From positions 949,618-1,013,617 of the forward strand of contig JAMPIL010000001.1 of the NCBI GenBank assembly GCA_023662725.1: a DNA stretch of 64,000 nt, read 5' to 3'. Positions 9,001 through 16,549 of the stretch are shown here, piece after piece. The position numbers and the translations under genes are program-made. Under the pieces are notes generated by a model that was given only the letters and a program-made list of their open reading frames with translations, was not told the origin of the DNA and made no database searches. Every line of letters begins with the position of its first letter. Positions within the stretch are counted from its first letter, which is position 1. The stretch is from Ruminococcus flavefaciens. GTDB lineage: Bacteria; Bacillota; Clostridia; Oscillospirales; Ruminococcaceae.

Positions 9001-10977
9001 ATGCCGTCAATAAATCTTTTAAGTCAGGAAATATCCGAGCTTATAGCCGCCGGAGAGGTTATCGAACGTCCTTGTTCCGTTATAAAGGAACTTGTGGAAA
9101 ATTCGATAGATTCCGGAGCAAGGCATATTACTGTTGAAATCAAGAACGGCGGAACTACTTATATGAGAGTTACCGATGACGGCTGCGGAATGTCATTTGA
9201 CGATGTTCCGAAGGCATTTCTTCGTCATGCAACAAGCAAGATAAGCTCGAAAGAGGATCTTGACAACATTCTTACTCTTGGATTCAGAGGTGAAGCGCTT
9301 GCTTCGGTTGCAGCCGTTTCACGTGTTGAAGTGATGACCAAGCAGAAGGATGAAACCTATGGCACTCTTTACAACATCGAGGGAAGCGTTGAATCGTTCC
9401 ACGATAAGGGCGGATGTCCGGACGGAACTACAATTATAATCCGTGAACTTTTTTATAATGTTCCGGCGAGACGTAAATTTCTGAAAAAGGATATAACGGA
9501 ATCAAATGCGGTTAGCCAGATACTCCAGAAAATAACGATGTCGCATCCTGATATTGCTTTCAAATTCATCAGGGACAACCGTGTAGAGTTTAATTCAAGC
9601 GGTGACGAAGAGCTGTTTTCAGCGGTTTATGCTGTTTATGGACGTGATTTTGCCAGAGATCTGATCAATGTTGAATATGAGTACAGCGGGATACGAGTGA
9701 ACGGTTTTACCGTCAAGCCGCTTTACTCGAAAAATAACAGATCGTTCCAGAATTTTTTTGTAAACGGCAGATACGTTCGTTCAAAGCTTTGTTCCGCAGC
9801 TCTTGAAAATGCCTATGAAAATATGATAATGACCGGAAAATTTCCCGCTTGCATTATGATGATAGAGCTTCCTCCGGCTTCAATGGATGTTAATATACAT
9901 CCGACAAAAGCAGAAGTGCGGTTTACTGATGAAAAAACAGTTTCTGACGCAATTTTTTTCGCTGTTAAGAACGCTTTGATGAACGATGGTCTTATTTATG
10001 AATTTGAGCTGAAACCACGTCAGGATTGGCGGCAGCAGGTAATTGAACCGGAGGAAATGCAGCAGCAGGAATTCCTGTTTACCCCTGTTTCGGAAATCGA
10101 ACAGACTGAAAAAAAGCTTTTCGCTGATGAAAATAAAATATCGTCAGCTCCGGTGCAGATCAATTCCGTTACTAATGAAATTCCTGCTGAGAAACCGGAG
10201 ATTCCGCAGTATACAGGTAAAAATGAATTGCCTGAGACTGCTTTTGAACATAATGTGGAACGAAAGCCTGCTATTGAAATTAAACCTGAACCTGAGCCGG
10301 AAAACGTTGAGGGATTTCAGTATTTAAGTACAAAATCCTTTGAGGAGATAAAGCCCGAACCTCAACCGCAGGAGCTGGAGAAAAAACAATCGGAGTGGAC
10401 AGAAAAACCGAAGATCAAAGTTATTGGCGAAGCGTTCGGAGTTTACATAATTGCCGAAACAGAGGACAAAAATATGGTTATGATAGACAAACATGCTGCA
10501 CATGAGCGCATTATTTTTGAACGTCTGAAAAGCCGTAATTGCCGTCAATACAGTCAGATGCTCATGAATGGTATAAAAGTTCTTCTTACAGGCGATGAGT
10601 TCAGCGCTCTTGAAGCCAATACCGAACTTCTTGCGGATATGGGTTTTGTTTTTGACTTCTCGGAGCGTCCATGCGTTAAAGCAACTGCTGTGCCGACTTT
10701 TATTATGGAACTCGATATTGAGGAGATAATATCCGAAATAGCTGAAAATCTTCGTCTCCACCGTCATGATCCGCAGTCTCATACACTGGACGATATGCTT
10801 CATACAGTTGCTTGTAAATCGGCAATAAGGGGAAACGATAAGAATTCCGCAGCCGAACTTCAATCTCTTGCAGAGCAGGTTTATAACGATGAGAGGATCC
10901 GTCATTGTCCTCATGGCAGACCTGTTATGTTCACGATGACTAAATCCAACATAGAGCATCAGTTCGGACGTTCGTGA
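9001..10977 (+). CDS. mutL: DNA mismatch repair protein MutL
   Basis: MutL couples mismatch recognition by MutS to strand removal. The GHKL ATPase half carries ELIAAGEVIERP, VKELVENSIDSGA, DDGCGM and GFRGEALASVAAVS. A low-complexity Pro/Glu/Lys linker spans roughly residues 340-470. The C-terminal half carries the latent endonuclease signature: DKHAAHERIIFE near residue 498, ACKSAIRG, CPHGRPVMF and the terminal QFGR. The first motif has Lys where most families show Gln (DQHA). Length 658 fits endonuclease-type MutL of Firmicutes, which lack MutH. AAAGGAG precedes the ATG. Confidence 0.96.
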   Translation: MPSINLLSQEISELIAAGEVIERPCSVIKELVENSIDSGARHITVEIKNGGTTYMRVTDDGCGMSFDDVPKAFLRHATSKISSKEDLDNILTLGFRGEALASVAAVSRVEVMTKQKDETYGTLYNIEGSVESFHDKGGCPDGTTIIIRELFYNVPARRKFLKKDITESNAVSQILQKITMSHPDIAFKFIRDNRVEFNSSGDEELFSAVYAVYGRDFARDLINVEYEYSGIRVNGFTVKPLYSKNNRSFQNFFVNGRYVRSKLCSAALENAYENMIMTGKFPACIMMIELPPASMDVNIHPTKAEVRFTDEKTVSDAIFFAVKNALMNDGLIYEFELKPRQDWRQQVIEPEEMQQQEFLFTPVSEIEQTEKKLFADENKISSAPVQINSVTNEIPAEKPEIPQYTGKNELPETAFEHNVERKPAIEIKPEPEPENVEGFQYLSTKSFEEIKPEPQPQELEKKQSEWTEKPKIKVIGEAFGVYIIAETEDKNMVMIDKHAAHERIIFERLKSRNCRQYSQMLMNGIKVLLTGDEFSALEANTELLADMGFVFDFSERPCVKATAVPTFIMELDIEEIISEIAENLRLHRHDPQSHTLDDMLHTVACKSAIRGNDKNSAAELQSLAEQVYNDERIRHCPHGRPVMFTMTKSNIEHQFGRS

Positions 10978-10996
10978 ATGTAAAAAGGAGAATTTT

Positions 10997-11164
10997 ATGA
11001 ATCTTACATTGTTTTTGGCTAATCATTCAGTCGGAATTTTTGAGTTTGTGAAGGGTTCGTATATTTTGCTGGCAGGCGTTATGATGCGCGGATTTATTAT
11101 CTGCGCAGCGATTACATTTACTGCGTGTTTTATTCACAATAAGAAGATAAAGCGTGAACTGTAA
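10997..11164 (+). CDS. Small single-pass membrane protein
   Basis: A 55-residue ORF: it opens MNLTLFLANHSVGIFEF and has one hydrophobic segment (about residues 22-47, including GVMMRGFIICAAITFTACF), ending in the basic tail HNKKIKREL, which predicts a cytoplasmic C-terminus. AAAAAGGAG sits seven bases before the ATG and the ORF fills the gap between mutL and miaA, abutting the miaA ribosome site. This argues for translation. No family is recognised. Confidence 0.6.
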   Translation: MNLTLFLANHSVGIFEFVKGSYILLAGVMMRGFIICAAITFTACFIHNKKIKREL

Positions 11165-11177
11165 AAGGAGAGTGAAG

Positions 11178-12128
11178 ATGCTGAATCAAAGTAAACCACG
11201 TGTTCTTGCGGTTGCAGGACCTACGGCTTCCGGAAAGACATGGCTTGGAGTACAGCTTGCTAAAATATACGGCGGAGAAGTGATTTCTGCCGATTCTATG
11301 CAGATATATAAGGGAATGGATATAGCTTCCGCTAAGCCTACGAAGGAAGAAATGCAGGGTATTCCTCACCATCTTATTGATTTTCTTGATAGAGATATAA
11401 GCTTCAGCGCCGCAGATTACGTGCGGCTTGCAAATGAAAAAATAGCCGAAGTTTTAAGCCGTGGCAAACTTCCGATCATAGTCGGAGGTACGGGACTCTA
11501 TATTGATTCGCTGCTTGAAAATGTGAAGTTTTCCGACGGCGGAAGCGATGAAAAATATCGGAAAGAGCTTTATGATTTTGCAGGAAAAGCGGGGAATGAA
11601 GCCCTGTATGCGAGACTTGTAGAAGCCGATCCCGAAGCTGCGGAAACTATACATCCGAATAATCTTGTAAGAGTTGTCCGTGCGCTTGAGGTGATCCATG
11701 TTACCGGACGCAAATTCAGTGAACTGAAAAAAGAAAGCCGTCTTGTAGAAAGTCCTTACGATTCGCTGATTCTTGGGTTGAATTTTGAAAACCGTCAGAA
11801 TTTATATGACAGAATTGATCTCAGAGTGGATGAAATGATGAAAAACGGACTGCTTGAAGAGGCAGAGGAGCTTTGGCGACACGGTTCGATGAAAACCGCA
11901 GCAAACGCAATCGGATTCAAAGAGTTCATTCCTTTTTTTGAAAATATGATGTCGGTTGAGGCGTGTATCGACAAAATAAAACAGGAAACACGTCGTTACG
12001 CCAAGAGACAATTGACGTGGTTTAGGAAAAATCAACGTATTCAGTGGATTATTTTGGGCGAATTTGATAAAAAGAATGAAATTTTAGAAAAATCTAAAAA
12101 ATGTATAGCAAATTACTGGAATGTGTGA
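11178..12128 (+). CDS. miaA: tRNA dimethylallyltransferase MiaA
   Basis: MiaA transfers a dimethylallyl group to N6 of A37 in tRNAs reading UNN codons, giving the substrate of MiaB. Visible motifs are the P-loop GPTASGKTWLG, the substrate loop ISADSMQIYKGMDI, the downstream TAKPTKEE-like segment (SAKPTKEEMQGIPHHLID) and the tail RYAKRQLTWFRKN. The start is set at ATG 11178 (316 residues) because AAAGGAG lies seven bases upstream; an earlier in-frame GTG at 11154 would overlap the previous ORF. In many bacteria miaA and hfq are adjacent, as here. Confidence 0.95.
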   Translation: MLNQSKPRVLAVAGPTASGKTWLGVQLAKIYGGEVISADSMQIYKGMDIASAKPTKEEMQGIPHHLIDFLDRDISFSAADYVRLANEKIAEVLSRGKLPIIVGGTGLYIDSLLENVKFSDGGSDEKYRKELYDFAGKAGNEALYARLVEADPEAAETIHPNNLVRVVRALEVIHVTGRKFSELKKESRLVESPYDSLILGLNFENRQNLYDRIDLRVDEMMKNGLLEEAEELWRHGSMKTAANAIGFKEFIPFFENMMSVEACIDKIKQETRRYAKRQLTWFRKNQRIQWIILGEFDKKNEILEKSKKCIANYWNV

Positions 12129-12134
12129 TATAAT
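12106..12134 (+). promoter_or_regulatory. Candidate hfq promoter with extended -10
   Basis: At the end of miaA, TGATATAAT (extended -10, TATAAT at 12129-12134) is preceded at 17 bases by TAGCAA, a weak -35. Transcription would begin near 12141, so the following palindrome would form most of the hfq leader. Confidence 0.45.
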
Positions 12135-12160
12135 GTATTGTGTGTATTTCTATATGTTTT

Positions 12161-12317
12161 GGCGGTCTCTAAAAACCTGTTTGGTCAAGCAAAAATCAGA
12201 TAAGTGAGTCGGTTGTAAAAAGCCTTGCGAAGTTGTGCTGATGCACTGCTTGAGGTTTTTTTGCAGCAAATGATGCGAATTGCTGATTTTTGTCAGAAGA
12301 GGCTTTTAGAGACTGCC
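12161..12317. repeat. Long imperfect palindrome, element 2 of 3
   Basis: A 157-bp foldable element fills the miaA-hfq gap. The ends GGCGGTCTCTAAAAACCT and AGGCTTTTAGAGACTGCC are complementary with two exceptions. Inside, CAAAAATCAG (12190-12199) pairs with CTGATTTTTG, and AAAAAGCC with GGTTTTTTT. The tip is GTGC-TGAT-GCAC, read on the other strand as GTGC-ATCA-GCAC. Size, nesting and tip agree with the elements at 2107 and 26110, although the arms differ in sequence. There is no coding potential. Confidence 0.75.
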
Positions 12318-12359
12318 GATTAGAGATATCAGATATATAAATTAAATAAAGGAGAACGA

Positions 12360-12605
12360 ATGTGTATGAACAAAACAATTAATCTTCAGGATGTATTTCT
12401 TAATCAGTGCAGAAAAGACAAGATAATGGTAACCATTATTCTTACAAATGGATTTCAGTTTAAAGGCATGATAAGAGGATTTGACAGCTATGTTGCAATT
12501 TTTGACTGCGACGGCAAACAGCAGCTTGTGTTTAAGCACGCTATTTCTACAATTATTCCTGCAAGACAGGTTTCTATTCTTGATGCCTCTGAAAAAAGCG
12601 AATAA
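12360..12605 (+). CDS. hfq: RNA chaperone Hfq
   Basis: An 81-residue Sm-like protein that forms hexamers and helps small RNAs pair with mRNAs. The Sm1 region ([20 protein letters not shown], then [19 protein letters not shown]) and the Sm2 motif ([14 protein letters not shown], the family's YKHAIS) are intact; the C-terminal tail is short as in other Firmicutes. AAAGGAG lies five bases before the ATG at 12360; an in-frame ATG at 12366 is also possible. The long palindrome forms its leader. Confidence 0.96.
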   Translation: MCMNKTINLQDVFLNQCRKDKIMVTIILTNGFQFKGMIRGFDSYVAIFDCDGKQQLVFKHAISTIIPARQVSILDASEKSE

Positions 12606-12617
12606 GGTGTGATTTAA

Positions 12618-13886
12618 ATGCGCTTTGTTAAATCGGAGAGCAGTCCGCTGGTAAAGGTTCTGCGCAATGTTGTTCTTATAATGTTTATCGTTATTTTTAT
12701 AAGCATTGTTTATAACTTCCGCAACAGGGAAAGCGATACCGAAAGCGCTCTTATTGCAGAGGCAACGGCTTCAAGAGAATGCAAGGGAGTTTTTATAAGA
12801 GACGAACAAATCAAAACTTACAACGGCAGCGGAGTTTTAAGCTATAATGTTACTGATGGCGGAAAGCTTGGAAACGGCAGCGTTATAGCAGAGGTTTATC
12901 CCGATGAAAACCAGATAAGCATTAACAGAAAAATCGACAGCCTTACGAGAGAACTTGATATTCTGAAGAAAATTCAGAATCCCGGAACTCTTGAATCAGC
13001 ACAGCCGTCGAATATTTCTGCGGCTATCGAAGAGAATTACCGCAGTCTCATTTTATGCAGAGATATGAAGGATTATGATACTCTTGAAGTGGTTAAGGAT
13101 AACTTGCTTGTCAATATGAGTACATACCAGATAATAACCAATGAGGTAAGCGGTTTTGAACAGCAGATAACTGATATTAATAATGAGCTTGCTCAGCTTC
13201 GTCAGCAGTCGTCTAAACCGATTGAGACGATCACATCGGACGAGCCTGCATATTTTGTAAGCTACTGCGACGGCTATGAAAGCGAGCTTACTCCTGAAAA
13301 TCTGAGTTCGTTGACGGCTGCAAGAATCGCTGAGATAACCGATAACAGACTTACGGACAGCAATATCGTAGGAAAGCTTGTAAACGGCTATAACTGGTAT
13401 ATTGCAGGCGTTGTTGATAATTCTAGAAAAGAGTATAATATAGGAGCCGACGTTAAGGTGCGTCTCGATTCATCTGCGGAATATTTCAACGCTTCGATCT
13501 ATGATGTAAGAGATGAGGGAGATCCTTCAAAAAGCGTTATTATCCTTTTGTGCGAGAAGCTCAACCATGATATTGTTCAGCATAGAACAGAAACAGTGGA
13601 GATAATCACGGGAGATTACAGAGGGCTGAAAGTTCCGAGAGAAGCTATAAGATTCGTTCAGATGGATGAAGAAACAACCGATCCTGAAAGCGGCGAGGAT
13701 ATTGTTAAAAGCGTTTCATATAAGGGCGTTTACATTCTTAAAGGCGAACAGGTTGAATTCAAGAAAATCGATGTTGTTTACGAGGGAAGCGATTACGTTC
13801 TTTCTGAGATACATGAAGATGACCTGAGTTACCTTGCGCTTTATGACGATATTATGATTGAAGGTGTTGAGCAGAGTGGAAAATAA
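12618..13886 (+). CDS. HlyD-like membrane-anchored protein of the division cluster
   Basis: A 422-residue protein with one N-terminal transmembrane segment (LRNVVLIMFIVIFISIVY, about residues 15-32) and a large extracytoplasmic part. The layout is that of membrane-fusion proteins: a short beta/lipoyl half (GVLSYNVTDGGKLGNGSVIAE), a helical coiled-coil region (about residues 100-200) and a second beta half. It starts 12 bases after hfq and overlaps yggS by 11 bases. No transporter partner is adjacent, so a role in the cell envelope or division, rather than export, is a reasonable inference from context. Confidence 0.7.
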   Translation: MRFVKSESSPLVKVLRNVVLIMFIVIFISIVYNFRNRESDTESALIAEATASRECKGVFIRDEQIKTYNGSGVLSYNVTDGGKLGNGSVIAEVYPDENQISINRKIDSLTRELDILKKIQNPGTLESAQPSNISAAIEENYRSLILCRDMKDYDTLEVVKDNLLVNMSTYQIITNEVSGFEQQITDINNELAQLRQQSSKPIETITSDEPAYFVSYCDGYESELTPENLSSLTAARIAEITDNRLTDSNIVGKLVNGYNWYIAGVVDNSRKEYNIGADVKVRLDSSAEYFNASIYDVRDEGDPSKSVIILLCEKLNHDIVQHRTETVEIITGDYRGLKVPREAIRFVQMDEETTDPESGEDIVKSVSYKGVYILKGEQVEFKKIDVVYEGSDYVLSEIHEDDLSYLALYDDIMIEGVEQSGK

Positions 13887-14580
13887 TTACAGCTATGATG
13901 AAATTAAGGACAATCTAAGAATCATCCGCAGTAATATCGGCGAAGCTTATGATAAATACCGTAATGACGGAAGCAAAGTTGATATAATGGCTGTTACGAA
14001 AACTGTTCCGGCGGAAGTCGTGAATTATGTTTTCGATTTTGGACTCGATCTTCTGGGTGAGAACAGAGTTCAGGAATTTCAGTCTAAGGCTGAGAGCTAC
14101 GCTAAGGAGGCTAAGGTGCATTTTATCGGTCATTTGCAGACCAATAAGGTGAAATATATTATAAATTCAGTGGAAATGATACAGTCGGTTGACAGTATTA
14201 AGCTTGCTCAGGAAATAAATCGGCTTGCCGTTAATAACGGTAAAATCATGGACGTTCTCTGCGAAGTAAATATCGGTGGAGAGGATTCCAAAAGCGGAAT
14301 TTCTCCTGAAAGTTTAAGGGAACTTATCGAGCAGACTGCGGTTCTTGAAGGGGTTCGTGTAAGAGGGCTTATGACTATCCCTCCGCCCTGTGAAAGCGAT
14401 GTTTTCCTCGGCAGGATGCAGGAACTGTTCCATAAAATTTCCGATTACCATGTAAGCGGAGTTTCAATGGACATCCTTTCAATGGGAATGACCAATGATT
14501 ATGCAAGAGCTGTTAAATACGGTTCTACGCTTGTAAGAATTGGAACAGGTCTTTTCGGCGCAAGAAATTATAAAGTTTGA
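13876..14580 (+). CDS. yggS: YggS/YlmE family PLP-binding protein
   Basis: A 234-residue single-domain alanine-racemase-fold protein that binds pyridoxal phosphate and helps keep PLP and amino-acid pools balanced. The PLP lysine is in DIMAVTKTVP; LLGENRVQEFQSK, HFIGHLQTNKVKYI, CEVNIGGEDSKSG and the phosphate-binding LSMGMTNDYARAVKYGSTLVRIGTGLFG are all present. The start is taken as GTG 13876 with AAGGTG nine bases upstream; a TTG at 13858 in the same frame is less likely. The first bases overlap the preceding gene, implying coupled translation. Its place before sepF is as in Bacillus. Confidence 0.92.
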   Translation: MENNYSYDEIKDNLRIIRSNIGEAYDKYRNDGSKVDIMAVTKTVPAEVVNYVFDFGLDLLGENRVQEFQSKAESYAKEAKVHFIGHLQTNKVKYIINSVEMIQSVDSIKLAQEINRLAVNNGKIMDVLCEVNIGGEDSKSGISPESLRELIEQTAVLEGVRVRGLMTIPPPCESDVFLGRMQELFHKISDYHVSGVSMDILSMGMTNDYARAVKYGSTLVRIGTGLFGARNYKV

Positions 14581-14602
14581 TCAGCATCATAATATATAAG
14601 AA

Positions 14603-14635
14603 AGACACGGAAATATCCGCATTAATTTCGTGTCT
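14603..14635 (+). other. Stem-loop between yggS and sepF
   Basis: AGACACGGAAAT and ATTTCGTGTCT can pair (one unpaired base) around a 10-base loop. No T-tract follows, so it may be an RNA-processing or weak termination structure rather than a standard terminator. Confidence 0.4.
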
Positions 14636-14682
14636 GAAACCAAAATATAAATATAAATAATGCGGAGAAACGGAGTATTAAA

Positions 14683-15147
14683 ATGAAACTTTTTGAGAAC
14701 ATCAAGGAATTCTTCTTTGCCCCTGAAGACGAAGAGCTCGATCAGGCAGATGTTCCGGTTCGCCATACGAACCGCAGTGAGCGTTCAGGCTATCAGCCTT
14801 CTGAACAGGAGGAGGTTACTTCAGGCGAGACAAACAGAAGAAACAAGGTCGTAAATATTCAGACAACTGCTCAGCTTCAGGTAGTTCTCGTAAAACCTTC
14901 AGCTTTTACAGACGCAAAGCAGATCGCAGACCACCTTATTGCTAAGAAAACTGTTGTACTCAACCTTGAAACAGCTTCTCCGGATAACAAGAGAAGAATC
15001 ATCGACTTCTTGGTTGGCGTAGCATATGCTAACGGCGGAAGCCTGAAACCGGTTGCCAACCTGACATATATTATTACTCCTTATAACGTTGGCTTCATCG
15101 GCGAGGATCTTGTCGGAGAGCTTGAAAACAACGGCGTATTCATCTGA
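14683..15147 (+). CDS. sepF: Cell division protein SepF
   Basis: SepF bundles FtsZ filaments and ties the Z-ring to the membrane. The 154-residue protein has an N-terminal amphipathic helix (MKLFENIKEFFFAP) as membrane anchor, a variable charged linker to about residue 60, and the conserved core LVKPSAFTDAKQIADHL, VVLNLE, RRIIDFLVGVAYANGG and the tail TYIITPYNVGFIGED. GGAGAAACGGAG precedes the ATG. Its stop overlaps the ATG of ylmH by one base (TGATG). Confidence 0.95.
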   Translation: MKLFENIKEFFFAPEDEELDQADVPVRHTNRSERSGYQPSEQEEVTSGETNRRNKVVNIQTTAQLQVVLVKPSAFTDAKQIADHLIAKKTVVLNLETASPDNKRRIIDFLVGVAYANGGSLKPVANLTYIITPYNVGFIGEDLVGELENNGVFI

Positions 15148-15908
15148 TGAACGGCGATACAGAGGATAAGCTTTTTGCCGCAAGACTCAGCGACCTGATC
15201 AGCCGCTGTGAAAGAGACGGCGTATGCTGTTTTTCAAATTTTCTTGACGAACGGCAGTGCGCAGAAGCGGAACGCTGGTGTCTGAATAATTCAGGTGCTT
15301 TGACGTATACGCTCTATGGCGGCTTTTCTGAAGCCAAAAGACGTATTCTTGCGGTTTTCCCTGATTATTACCAGGATTACATCACAGATGAATTTCCAAT
15401 AAAATGCTTGACCTTTACTTTTCGTAAAGAGGACAGGCTGTCGCACAGAGATTTTCTTGGAAGCTTTATGGGAATGCGTTTAAAGCGTGATGTGATTGGC
15501 GATATTATTGTTGACGAGGGTATTGCTCAGGCTTTTGTCACTGATATCGCCGCAAGACTTATCTTATCAACGGTTTCCAAAATTGGAAAAACCGGAGTTA
15601 AGGTATACGACGACCGTCCGTTTCAGCTTGAAGTCAAGCAGGAATTTCGCAATATAAGCGGAACTGTGGCTTCTATGAGGTTGGACTGTGTTGTAAGTCT
15701 TGCTGCCGGAATAAGCAGAGAAAATGCAGCAAAGCTCATCCGATCTGAAAAGGTCGATATAAATCATTTTAAGGCTTCATCAATTTCGCAGGAGCTTCAT
15801 GCCGATGATGTTCTTTCGATACGAGGCTGCGGAAGATTTATCTTGTCGGATATAAACGGCTCTACCAAAAAGGGTCGGATACACATTAATCTTCGTAAAT
15901 TTATTTAG
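15147..15908 (+). CDS. ylmH: YlmH-like S4-domain RNA-binding protein
   Basis: A 253-residue protein with a typical YlmH N-terminal domain (FSNFLDERQCAEAERW, then RRILAVFPDYY) and a C-terminal S4 domain from about residue 180 (RLDCVVSLAAGISRENAAKLI, VDINHF, DVLSIRGCGRF). Homologues bind peptidyl-tRNA on split 50S subunits and act in ribosome-associated quality control and septum placement. It is translationally coupled to sepF and followed 12 bases later by divIVA, the usual Firmicutes order. Confidence 0.92.
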   Translation: MNGDTEDKLFAARLSDLISRCERDGVCCFSNFLDERQCAEAERWCLNNSGALTYTLYGGFSEAKRRILAVFPDYYQDYITDEFPIKCLTFTFRKEDRLSHRDFLGSFMGMRLKRDVIGDIIVDEGIAQAFVTDIAARLILSTVSKIGKTGVKVYDDRPFQLEVKQEFRNISGTVASMRLDCVVSLAAGISRENAAKLIRSEKVDINHFKASSISQELHADDVLSIRGCGRFILSDINGSTKKGRIHINLRKFI

Positions 15909-15919
15909 AGGTGAAAACA

Positions 15920-16471
15920 ATGATTACTTCAAAAGATGTAAGAAATAAAAGATTTGAAAAGGCTGCTTTTGGCTATAAACAGGAGGAAATTGACGAATTT
16001 TTCTCTCAGCTCGAAGCAGAGCTTGACGAAATGGAAAGAGAGCGAATCGAATCAAACAACAAGATCCAGGTTCTTGCTGATAAGGTTCGTGAATATATGA
16101 GAGATGAAGACGCTCTTAAAGACGCTCTTCTCGGCGCTCAGAAGCAGGGACATCAGGTTATCAACGAGGCAAATGATAAAGCAGAGCAGATAATTGCCGA
16201 GGCTAAGGCGAAGGCAGAAGCTCTTGAGGATGAGGCTGTTCGCCAGCACGCAGAGGCTATGGAGCGTAACCGTGAGGAGATCGCAAGAGAAAAAGAAGCT
16301 CTTATCGAAGCTCAGCAGCAGGTTGCAGATTTCAAGAAGAGCCTTTTCGATATGTATAAGAGTCACCTTGAGCTTATTTCTTCTATGCCGGAAACATTTG
16401 AGGAAGCAACAGGTCTTGAACCTCAGACTGCCGAAGAGATCGCTGCCGCAGTTGCATCAGAGGAACTTTAA
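15920..16471 (+). CDS. divIVA: Cell-pole/division protein DivIVA
   Basis: A 183-residue coiled-coil protein that senses membrane curvature and recruits partners to septum and poles. The conserved N-terminus (MITSKDVRNKRFEKAAFGYK, then EEIDEFFSQ) is followed by heptads to about residue 150, rich in Glu, Lys and Ala. The start is set at ATG 15920, seven bases after AGAGGTG; an upstream GTG at 15911 lies within that ribosome site. It closes the sepF-ylmH-divIVA block and precedes ileS, as in Bacillus. Confidence 0.93.
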   Translation: MITSKDVRNKRFEKAAFGYKQEEIDEFFSQLEAELDEMERERIESNNKIQVLADKVREYMRDEDALKDALLGAQKQGHQVINEANDKAEQIIAEAKAKAEALEDEAVRQHAEAMERNREEIAREKEALIEAQQQVADFKKSLFDMYKSHLELISSMPETFEEATGLEPQTAEEIAAAVASEEL

Positions 16472-16549
16472 TTTTATTTTTAATAAAATCGTATAAATTT
16501 GCTTGAAAGGAGGGTTCTTCCACAAATAAGTGCGAAGAATCAAGGAAAA

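Noticed and set aside
16506-16514. Leader peptide before ileS, suggested by AAAGGAGGG
   Set aside because: No ATG, GTG or TTG follows at a workable distance.
16472-16549. T-box leader for ileS
   Set aside because: The gap after divIVA is only 78 bases and lacks the GGTGG box and terminator stem.
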